A stretch of DNA of 64,000 bases from Spirogloea muscicola (Eukaryota > Streptophyta > Zygnematophyceae > Spirogloeales > Spirogloeaceae): contig WELB01000110.1 of NCBI GenBank assembly GCA_009602725.1, positions 371,772 to 435,771 of the forward strand, written 5' to 3'. This document shows, in pieces, positions 36,899-46,155 of this stretch; the stretch's first letter is position 1; every line of letters starts with the position of its first letter. Below the pieces are notes generated by a model. It was not told the DNA's origin and made no database searches. It worked only from the letters and a program-made list of their open reading frames with translations. The translations under genes were made by a program, and so were the position numbers.

Positions 36899-37706
36899 TC
36901 AAATGGCATTGATCATTGCGCGGTATATCTGCCGCTTCGCAGAGTCGGGCTCTGCCAGCGCCCTCTCAGTCAGCACCTGCTTGATGCGGCACATGGACTT
37001 CTTCACCTGCGCAGCAAGAGGAGTGTCGCCCATCAAAAGTGTGATCTTGAGGTGGACGAGCAGAAACAATCTCAAGGCGCTGACCAACGTGCAACTTGGC
37101 TCGCCCGTCAGCTGTGGCAGTAGACGCGAAAGCCCAACTCTGCTAGCTGAACACTGGGCCCTGAAGCCCAAATACTTGAGCACTAACGAGAGCCCCAATA
37201 CCAGGCTGGCGAGACGCAGGCCTAGAACCGCCACCATTGATGAGCTCCACGCAGGCTCTTGCGACATATGGGGCTTTCTGGGGGTCCCAACAATTGCAGT
37301 CACGGCCGCATCGAAGGCGGCGGCGGCTTTGTACCTTGGGAATGCGGTCGGGACGGGGCATGCGGAGGCCGTCTGTCCGCAGCATCTGGCGCTGCGTGTA
37401 CAGCATGTTCTTCTCCTTGAGCAGCACGTACCACAGGCGGTGCAGGTCGTCATACGACTTGCGCCGCAGCTCGGCCGCCTCCCACGCCCGCCCTGGCGCC
37501 GCCACGCGCCCGCCGCCGGAATGTTGAGCCGATGCGGCGTCGCACTGCGGCGCCGACGCTGGCAGGCGATTCGAGGGCTTCCAAGGCGCTCACCGACGAC
37601 GGGCGGCTCGCCGTCGGGCCGCCGCTCCGCCTCGAAGAAGTCCTCCAACCCGCTGCCGCCGCCGCCGCCGCTGGACGCTCGGCGGGCCGCCGCCGGGGCC
37701 GCCGCC
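36899..37706 (-). CDS. Mitochondrial large-subunit ribosomal protein uL29m (MRPL47 family), N-terminus lost in gap
   Basis: This is a component of the mitochondrial ribosome near the exit tunnel. The exons are 37594 to the gap, 37335-37492 and 36899-37006; phases agree. Exon 1 contains [20 protein letters not shown], the usual start of the mature family domain. Exon 2 reads [20 protein letters not shown] then [17 protein letters not shown], the signature of uL29m. Exon 3 ends [20 protein letters not shown] to the stop. The polyalanine/polyglycine lead-in and the initiator ATG run into the assembly gap at 37707-37729. The gene converges with the Rad5-like gene and diverges from the esterase gene. 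Confidence 0.88.
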
Positions 37707-37729
37707 NNNNNNNNNNNNNNNNNNNNNNN
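37707..37729. other. Assembly gap (23 N)
   Basis: Twenty-three N interrupt the first exon or leader of uL29m in a GCC-rich tract. The true length is unknown. Sequence to the right of the gap starts with a 20-mer also present at about 19623. Confidence 0.99.
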
Positions 37730-37777
37730 CATACAGGTGTTCATGACGGAGCCACAGGCTAGACAGCCAGGGCGCTC

Positions 37778-37945
37778 TTAGTAACCCCGTGTCAGCAGTA
37801 GGAAGTCAGATGAGCTGAGGGGAGGAAGAGCAACCCCGCTGCGCAAGCCAGAGGCTGCTGCAAGGGCACGACCAGCGCGGCGATGCAAAGCAAGCGCTTG
37901 GGAACGCTGTAGCGACATAGACAAACGCACACGGCAGCAGGAAAG
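37778..37945 (-). repeat. Retroelement 3' end fragment between two divergent genes
   Basis: The complement encodes RVRLSMSLQRSQALALHRRA, GRALAAASGLRSG and a terminal SSDFLLLTRGY-stop at 37778. It sits in the roughly 490-base space between the uL29m and esterase genes, so it is part of their shared upstream region. Confidence 0.7.
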
Positions 37946-38215
37946 GAGAGGAGCCAGGGGTTTATGCAGGCGCCTGTCCCCCACCCCCCAGCCTCCCTCA
38001 CCCTGCAGCCGCCATTGCCGCCGCCGCTTCTGCTGCCGCACTGCGGAGAAGGCTACACCGCCGCGGCGGCGCGACGCGAGCGCGACGCCACATTGTCCGG
38101 CCTCGGCTCAAGGTGCCCGGAATCCCCCCGGAGCCGGGCGTCGCCGGCGCCATATCCGGGCTGCTCGCCGGTTCGGTGCTGCTGTGGGCCACTCTGGGGG
38201 GCCCGGGCGCGGGCC

Positions 38216-39443
38216 ATGGACGTGATCGTGCTGGCGGGGCAGAGCAACATGGCCGGACGGGGCGGAGTGGCAGTCCAGCCTGCTGACGGCGACGGCGGCG
38301 GCGGCGGCGGCGGCAGGCGGCGCACCAAGGCGTGGGACGGCGTGGTGCCGTCCGAGTGCGCGGCGCCGCCGGGCGCCGTCCTGCGGCTCTCGGCGGCGCG
38401 CGCGTGGGAGGACGCCCGAGAGCCCCTCCACTTCGACGTTGACAAAGGCATGCCGCACCCCCGCCCAGCCCCGGCCCTCGGAGGCAGCCCTTCTGCCATC
38501 ATTCACGTCATGAAGCGAAGCCTCTGAGCCCAAAGGCTACAGTCCCAAGCCTGACGCGACGCGTTCGTTTGCGAGCGCTTAGGCAAGGTCTGCGGCGTGG
38601 GCCCGGGGCTTGTCTTCGCCGCGGAGCTGCTGAGGCTGCAGGGCCAGGGCGCCTCCGCCGTCGTCGCCGCCGTCGATGGGTTGGCCCGCAAGCCGAGCGC
38701 TGCGACTGTCGGCCTGGTCCCCTGCGCGATCGGCGGCAGCGCCATCGACGAGTGGAGTAGGGGCGGCGAGTACTACCAAAGCATGGTCGCGCGCACGAAG
38801 GCCGCCCTCGAGGCTGACGGAAGCCAGCTGCGCACAGTGCTGTGGTATCAAGGCGAGAGCGACTGTGGTTCGAAAGAGCTGGCGGAGGGCTACGCTGTCA
38901 AGCTTGAGAGCCTCATCGCAGCGCTGCGCGAGGACCTAGGCTGTCCGGACCTGCTGGTCTTCCAGGTTCGCTTGCGTATTGCTGGTCATGTGTCGTGTAG
39001 ATATCTATATCACTTTGACAACTCATTTAGGATGTCAAAGCCTATCTGCCTGTTGCACCATCAAGAAGCCAAAAGAAAGACCTGTTGACCCTTGCACCTT
39101 AAGAACTGTGTATTGGCCTGCAGCTTGGCCCGATCAGCTCTGCTGCTGCCAGCCACAGCTTGACAGAGGCCCATGGGTGAAGCAGAGTCTTCACTGAATT
39201 AGCACCGTAGTGTGGCTTGCGCAGGTCGGAATCGTTACAGGGAAGCTTGACTCAACAGCCTACCTGGAGCAGCTACGGCTGTCGCAACGAAAAGTTGTGG
39301 TGCCCGGCCTGCACCTTGTCGATGCCTGGGGCCTGGAGCTCAACGCTGACGACCACCTGCACCTCACCACGGACGCCCAAGTGCGACTGGGGCGCTCCTT
39401 GGCCAGAGCTTACGTGGATGTCACACGCAGAGAGCCTCCTTAA
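38216..39443 (+). CDS. SGNH/SASA-type carbohydrate acetylesterase
   Basis: This family (sialate O-acetylesterase-like, CE6 in plants) removes acetyl groups from glycans or cell-wall polysaccharides. The exons are 38216-38447, 38583-38965 and 39225-39443, giving about 277 residues. Motifs are AGQSNMAGRGG (nucleophile Ser near residue 9), CGVGPGLVFAAEL, IGGSAIDEW (oxyanion Gly/Asn block), WYQGESD, and ADDHLHLT with the catalytic Asp and His. Intron 1 must use a GC donor (AAAG|GCATGC) with the TTAG acceptor before 38583; that is the only junction giving the conserved DVDKGKVCGVGPG. No signal peptide is visible, so a cytosolic form or a missed upstream exon is possible. Substrate is not readable from sequence. 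Confidence 0.9.
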
Positions 39444-40089
39444 GTTGATGCTCCCTTGTGCCGGGTCAAACGGGGTTGCATGGCATGCTCCATGACCGCA
39501 GCCTGCAGCAGTCTGCAGACTGTCAATGAGCTGTCCCCAGGAGATCTCTCACAGTTGGCTGGGGTCGTTGCCTGACCAATTATCACGGCTAACTAAGTGC
39601 AGCAGTCCCATTAGCGACAAGAGAAGCTCTTGCGGCGAGCTCTGTGCGCTTTGCTGTCGGCAGAGGTCACTGGCACATCCCACAGCCTATTGAGTGCAGC
39701 AGCCACAGTAGTAACAAGGGAAGCACCTTCAGCACAGAGAAGCTACGAGCTTCTTCGTGCTCTGTGCTGTCGGCAGAAGCCACTGCCAAATCCCAGACCT
39801 GCTGGGGTCTAAGGCTTGAGGTTTGGGTTGAGCTGGTCACTGGAGATGGGCTGCCAAGAACGTACAGAGCTGGCGCATAAGTGGAGGGACGGTGGTCGTA
39901 ATATGCTAGCGAGATGGCAGATAAACGTCGGCGCTGTCCACCACATGCTTAGCCAAGAATAGTTGCCCTCCTGTTTTAACTTGGAGTCCCTTCACTATTT
40001 AGCTCACTAAGCGACCTGAGCCCTTCTGGCAAGTGGCCTCAGCACGGTTGTGTCGCCACGTGTACGCTCGCCCTGTCACCTTGTTCACT
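39444..40089. other. Intergenic with a diverged tandem duplication
   Basis: Two related units (about 39621-39690 and 39738-39810) each contain GAGAAGCT and GCTGTCGGCAGA(G/A)G(T/C)CACTG. They are offset by about 115-120 bases. No gene is seen. Confidence 0.5.
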
Positions 40090-41000
40090 CCTATTGGGCT
40101 GGCATCTCACAGCCTTTGCCCATTGACCTTGTCCTTTCTCTTCGGGCTGGCTTTTCACAGCCCTCGCCCCTTATAAATGATCTTGATCTCCGGCCCTTAC
40201 TTTGGAAGAGCTGTGCCTTGTAACAGCCCCTCGTAGCCAAGGGCTTCACTTTGTATAGCCCCTTACTGATGCGCCATGGACATATCCAGCGGCTACGGAA
40301 TGAAGTGGTCTTCCCTCCTCCATCGCCTGGCACTGCATGTCGATGCCCGCCGATGTAGTCGGGCTGGTAGGTTAGGGCATTCTAGCGTCCCGCAAGCCAT
40401 TGTTGCATGCTATAGAATGCGGCTAACTTTGAGTCTAAAGCGCTCCCAGGCACTCACGATACACCAGCGTGCTGGGCGTGCATTAGGCCAGGCTAATGGC
40501 CTTCATGGTGGTGGTTTTGCTCCTCAGCTTAGCTTGTCAGACATGCATGTGCTCACTCAGGGGTATTTAGTGTCCCCTTTAGCCAGGTCATTACCCCGTA
40601 AACAAGACATTTGTAAGGCTAGAATCTGCCCCCCTTTTGATATCATGCGCACCGCGCGCGTTCTCTCTTTGCACCAGTCCTTGCGATCTTCGCATCATTT
40701 CATCCTGAACAGCGTATGCCACCCTTGTCTTTCTTTCTACCTTAGCCACCTCAGCCGTAGGGCCTCGTACACATGTAGCCCCACTTTTCGCACTAGCTTT
40801 TGCCTGAAAGTGTATTGGCTTAGTTTGGCCGCCCTTCCCGTTTCATGCGCACCGCCCGCCCTCTAACTTCCTTTACCCATCCTACCCCAGTTCTGGATAG
40901 CGCACGTGGCCCCTTCGAACCTTGTCAATTCTTTTCGGGCTGGCATACACACAGCCCTTGCCCCCATTCTTCCCAACGTAAGAGTGGTTCTTCCCAATGG
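40090..41000 (+). mobile_element. Family 1 element end with tail T1, flanked by hairpin tails
   Basis: Hairpin tails (GGGCTGGCATCTCACAGCC near 40098, GGGCTGGCTTTTCACAGCCC near 40145) precede a family-1 end at 40270-40568: MDISSGYGMKWSSLLHRLAL, VACYRMRLTLSLKRSQAL, then SDMHVLTQGY-stop. T1 follows to about 40670 (CATGCGCACCGCGCG). More tail pieces run to 41000. Only the last 100 or so codons remain. Confidence 0.75.
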
Positions 41001-41257
41001 AGCGCTATCCCACTGGTTCTTCCCACGAGCGCTATCTCAGAACTGGTGTCCATCACTGCATACACACTCCTGGACGGCCTCGTCGCGCCTTCGCAGTCGT
41101 CACTCGTCATCAGCAGCCGGCTCGGTGACGCGTGCAGTCGCCGGACGTCAGCCAGCTCCGGGCTTGCCACGCGTCACCTTCGTCCGCCCGCTCGCCTTGG
41201 GGCTTCGCAGCCCGCCACGTGTCTTTGTGGCAGTAGCATCAGCAGGCCCGCCCGTCT

Positions 41258-41303
<46 letters not shown>
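41258..41303 (+). repeat. (CCG)n microsatellite directly before the PMP3-like start codon
   Basis: About fifteen CCG units end two bases before the ATG at 41306. A second (CCG)n tract (41453-41484) lies at the start of intron 1 of the same gene. Confidence 0.9.
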
Positions 41304-41305
41304 TG

Positions 41306-41452
41306 ATGGCGCCGCACCTGACGGAGCACGGGCTGGTGACGGCGCCGTCGCCGGGCGCCGACCCCCGCGGCGAGCACATCCTCTGGAGCGTCGTCATCTT
41401 CATCCTCGACTTTGCGCTCCCCCCGCTCGCCGTCTTCCTCCAGGTCCGCGGC

Positions 41453-41483
<31 letters not shown>

Positions 41484-42068
41484 TGCAGCCCGCCGCCGAG
41501 GCCCCTTACTCCCGGCCAGCGGCGGCGGACCCTGGGCCCCTGCGGCTGCCTGGCTGGCCTAATGCTGGCCTCAGCTCGACCGAGGCTCGAGACCTTCTGG
41601 AGGAGACTGCTGATGAGGGCCTTCCTGGCGCACTGCAGTGCGGGATCGTGGACTGGAAGTTCTGGCTGGCGCTCATCCTCACGATCTTCGCCTGGGTTCC
41701 TGGCATCATCTTCGGTAATACTCAGCACACCGTGTGGTGGCCCTCTGCATGGCTGAGATACGTTCTCAGACTGGCCTGCAGTGGTGTAAGTTACGTCCCA
41801 GACTCCTTCGAGGCGATCTGACGGACAGCGTTGGCCTGGATGTATAGTGGTTTCGAAGAACCAGCAACACCGTTCGGACCTCTCCTCCTGCTACTGGCCT
41901 GACCTTGTTAGCGGCTCGCTCATTGGCCCCTGTACTGCAGCTCTCTTCATATTCTTCACGCAGCCTCGGGCGCCAGTCACAGCCACAGGCACTGATCTGG
42001 AGATGGCAACAGCAAAGCAAAATGCCAATGCGCCACTAGCCCAGGTCCTGCACAACCCACTCTTGTAG
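41306..42068 (+). CDS. PMP3/RCI2-type small membrane protein with long C-terminus
   Basis: PMP3/RCI2 proteins are two-helix plasma-membrane proteolipids linked to salt, cold and membrane-potential stress. The exons are 41306-41443, 41639-41714 and 41941-42068, giving about 113 residues. Helix 1 is WSVVIFILDFALPPLAVFLQ. The short turn CGIVDWKF follows, and helix 2 is WLALILTIFAWVPGIIFALF. The PPLAVFL and GIIF/ALF positions are the family signature. Usual members are 52-77 residues. This one has a 24-residue N-terminal and a roughly 35-residue hydrophilic C-terminal extension (PRAPVTATGTDLEMATAK...), as some algal and plant long forms do. Phases agree at both introns. Confidence 0.85.
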
Positions 42069-43520
42069 ATTGAGCACAGACCAGTTGTGGCGCCCTCAGA
42101 TGAAGTACGAGGTCAAAGTGACAAGGAGAGGCTAGGCCCAGTTGCAGGGAGAGTGAAGCAGACTGGCAACTGACCACTCACTCGTGTGTATGTACATTCT
42201 ACAGAACATGGCCACTAGCACAGGCTACACTTCAGCAGCAACCACTGGGACAGGGATGAACAATACAGTGCCAACGATGCCTGCCGGTGCCAATGTTGCG
42301 TGATGATCTCCCACTCTCAATGCTTGTGTACATATTCTCAGCAGGACCCTTCCAGACTTAGAGTGATTGGCATGCCAAGAGACTATTGCTTCATACAGGA
42401 GCTGTAGCAGAAGCTGCAGTAGATTGCAGGCACCGACTTTAGTATCTGTAGAGGGATGCAGTCCATGCATACCAGTGAGTGAGAGTCAAGATTTCCTGTG
42501 ATTTTGTGTTCAAGGTACAGGGATGAAACCTTGAACTTGACTCTCAGAGGGTTGCCTGCCAGCCTGCCTACATGGAGCATCGATTGTATTTCCAGCTTTT
42601 CCATATCTTCACATGCAAGTATTAGGTTGCCTGCCTGCTTCATGTCTATGAGAACAGAACGTTTGCACTCCATTAATCGGACAATGAGAAGCTGTTCACT
42701 AGTAAAGAGGCTCAAGCTTTTGCAAGCGGCAACACATGAATTGCATTGGAGTGCTTTCCTCTCTCTCCCACATTAGTGTAGGTGTGGCCAAGTTGTGGAG
42801 CACAGAATTGTCAGTGGCAATTCTCCACGATCATGCATGGTGTCTGCTGATAGCAGACATCTTAAATAATAGACAATGTACTCCTGCGAATTGTGCAATG
42901 TCAAAGTTTAATCTTGAGCAGATTCGCATTGTGGTGACAATGCTAGCACACTGAGGTGTAACTGCTAGCTCGAGTGATGCCCTTAAGCAGGCTGGATCTG
43001 CATGGTGCACAGATATCCTCCTGACTAACACCAGCTAGGTGACGTTCACAGGTGGATACAGCTCTGAATGACACTGCTTCCTTCCATCGGTCAGTCACGT
43101 GAGGCAGGAGGCTAGGTGACCTTCTTATACCGCTGAGCCCGCCTCTTCGGCGGCTTCCACGGTGCGACAAGTGCGACTGCACAGAGGACAGGATGTTAGC
43201 GTCACGTGACTACATCAGAAACATTTCGCAAGCCTTACACTTGACAGATTGGAGAAAGGGTGAGCTGTAATATGAGCAGAACTTCTTCATACACTGGCAG
43301 CAGCATTGATGATCTCCAATTGCATATGACTTGCTTGTGGAAACCCTAGACCCGAAATAAACCCTAACTCGTGAATCTTGTAATGTGATCACATCAGATT
43401 TGCAAGCTTGGACACTTGATAGTTGAACCAAAGGATGAGCTCTGGGATGAGCAGTACTAATCCATACACTAGCAGCAGCAGTAACGATCTCTAAAAGCAT
43501 CTGGCTTGCGTGAGAATTAT
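42069..43520. other. Convergent 3' flanks with a diverged tandem duplication
   Basis: No gene is supported between the PMP3-like and EVE stop codons. Two diverged copies of a unit of about 110-120 bases lie at about 43210-43330 and 43391-43500, about 178 bases apart. Shared pieces are GATGAGC, CATACACT(G/A)GCAGCAGCA and GATCTC. Confidence 0.55.
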
Positions 43521-44700
43521 TTAGGACAGGGCACCTGTCAAGCCCCCCAATCTGCAGGCCCTCTCCCAATTATGTTGGCTGACAGGTACAACAGACAGTC
43601 TTGGCTGCCGGAGCAGCAGGAAGTCGTCAATAACTTCGTCGTCCTTTAGGGCTTTCAGTGTCACTGTCTCGTTGAGCTTGCACACCTGTCAAGATGGGGC
43701 CAATGCTGCTCATGGCCTGGTGTGAGAAGATTGGTGGTACGAATCGTGGCAATCTGAAGCAGATGCAATGGAGAGTGGACCTGCAAATTAGTAGTTGATG
43801 CATACGCTGGGTACTTTCAGCGGGTGCTCATTGTCTCAAATGCACAGAATAGCCCGGGGACATTAACACATGACATTGAAGGTGAGTGACCTTGCAGACA
43901 TCCACTCTGTTATGCCCTCCGACAGCACACTAACCTCGCAAACATCCACCATGTCGCACTTGCCATCAGGATCTGAAGGATCTGGGTACGCCGCCACTGT
44001 CACGGCAACTATGCCTGCCAGTGCATACAGGAGGGTGACTGAATTTAAGAGCTGTGCATTGCTGGTGCAAGTCGCACTGTGTTATAAAATTGGTGTTGCT
44101 GGCAGCAATACCCTCTTCCGAGCCTGTTGATGGGAAGCAACATGAATCCTAAGGCCACACCAGCAGAAGCACCACTCGCTGGTTTTGAGGGGCAGCCAAC
44201 CCAGCGCACCTATGATGGCCTTCTCTTTGCCGGTGTGGTAGAAGAAGCAGAGGTCGCCAATGCACATATCCCGCATGTGCCTCTGTGCCTGCACAAGTAA
44301 TGCTGAATCCAAGCTGAGCTTGCAGGCACGTAAGGCTAGTGACAACACACCCACATTCTCCTTGTTATGAGCTCCGTGCACAGCAGCGCAGTGTCTGACC
44401 TCTAAACCCGAGGCAATTAGATAGTCTCAAAGCTACTCTTAAGGTTGTCTTTGGACTGCCCCTCCCATGTTTGTCGCTAGATGTTTCGGCAGGAATCAGC
44501 CATGGAGTAAGCTGAGGCTTTAATCCAAAGCTGCGGCCTAACAATGGCGTAAGAGAGCCGCCGCGCCAGCACTGGCAGGTGCGTCCTGCCTGCCTTGCCT
44601 GGGGGCTGCGGACACCATCCCACTTGGAGATGCCACCGCTCTCGCTCTGGCAGTCCCACGACCACTCCCCAGGCTCCGTCTTGAGCAGCCAGTAAGACAT
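43521..44700 (-). CDS. EVE-domain protein (THYN1-like)
   Basis: EVE domains are PUA-like folds that bind modified bases in DNA or RNA. The exons are 44599-44700, 44210-44288, 43935-44014 and 43521-43685; phases agree and give about 141 residues, the normal size. The start MSYWLLKTEPGEWSWD and WDGVRSPQ are the family's first strand and loop. MCIGDLCFFYHTGKEKAIIG, IVAVTVAAYPDPSDPDGK and FLLLRQPRLSVVPVS complete the fold. Intron 1 uses a GC donor (CCCCAG|GCAAGG). An in-frame ATG at 44850 would add 50 Arg/Ala-rich residues that could be an organelle targeting peptide. The gene is on the same strand as the PP2C gene upstream, but 1.4 kb away. Confidence 0.9.
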
Positions 44701-46155
44701 GTGGGCCGCCGGGGCCACAGCCGCCGCTGCTCGCCGCCGCTGCCCAGCTGTTTTGCGGCTTCTGGGACACTGCCTCCATGCGTCAGCCGCCGGAGTGCCA
44801 ATCCAAGGCCGCAGCGGCACTGTGCGAGGAGCCGTGAGGCTCGCCGCCATGGGCTCTCATGACCACGGCCAGCGAGCTGCCTTGCTGTTGCGGCGCTGCT
44901 GAAGCCGCATGCCCGCTTCACCGATGATCTGCTCCAGCAGTGCACACAGCACTGACTGCCGCTGTAAGAACCTCGGCAAGAGCGTGGAACGTGGCTGCTG
45001 ATACAAGGGGCGTGCTGTGAGAGCCAGCCGAGAGCAGAGGCGAAATCTGACACTGGTCGTGTGTGCCACCAGCGCTACTTGTCTGCACGATACTCACGGG
45101 CGCCCAGGAACAGGTGGGTATGGGGGCCGAAGGAAAGGGACCTGGTTGGACCCGGCGTCGGCTCAACAGGAGCCTGACTTGGACGCACACCACCTGCTTC
45201 AGCACATGAGAATGCTGAGCACTTCACTACTGCTTACTACGTTGCTCTGAGCCCGTGAGCCAGTGAAAGGCATGCAGCGCAATCCTGGGAGGGGAGCCAC
45301 TTTGATGGTACTCGTGACTGAACACCCTGTTGGTGAAAGAGACTATGATACCCGAGTCTGCAGCTTCATGCAGCAGGCTACGAATGTCCGTTTAGGGTTT
45401 ATTGCATTGAGCTGTCCACCTTCGAAGTCCCTAAACAATAACTTTGTGCTCGGTTTAGCAACATTAGCACTGGGGCGACATATAATGGCCGGAATGTGGG
45501 GACGAGCCCTACCTGTAATGTCAGCTAGAATATCTAGGAGCATGCTACTATGAAAAGAATATGGGAGAAGAGGCGCCTTGTTCAGGCTTTCTTCAGCTAC
45601 TGCACGAGCTGTTTCCCATCACTACCTACTACCTATGCAGGCTTTGAGAACCTCATGATTAGGTTACCACAGCCAACAGCAGCCATGCGCAGCTCACGAA
45701 TCTCACCAGAGCACGTCGGCTACATGCAGAATATGTGGGAACTCCTTGCAACACTGCCAAAGACCAGAACTTTCTTGTCCAGTTGAATTTGGTTCGCTGT
45801 GGGTGGTCTTATTCCAGCAAGTACAGTGAAACATGTGACTCATCATGGCCGTCCATTTGGCAGAACAGAACCACTGCTGTGCTGCATAGGAGATAGTGGC
45901 AACAGCCTGCAAGAGCTCAAGGCCATGTCAATCCCCATCATATACCACAATAGGAACTGCCATCAGTGATGTGACTTTCTCGAAATTTTATTATGAAACT
46001 CCACTAGACATTCTACAATGAAACTCCAATGGCACTTGTAACCTCACATGTTGCCTCTCATCTTCATGCCTAGACAAGTTATTGTTCGAGGCAGATCCGA
46101 GAGCTCCTGCACTGCTCAACCAATCTGCAAGGAGTATGACATGGCTTGATAGTGG
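44701..46155. other. Region between the EVE and PP2C genes
   Basis: It contains the GC-rich leader of the EVE gene (to about 44900) and the 3' flank of the PP2C gene. I looked on the minus strand for kinase motifs that would extend the PP2C protein and found none. No other gene is seen. Confidence 0.5.

Noticed and set aside
44701-46155. Possible kinase exons continuing the PP2C gene
   Set aside because: No glycine loop, HRD or DFG-like motif was found on the minus strand, and the last exon ends in a clean stop.
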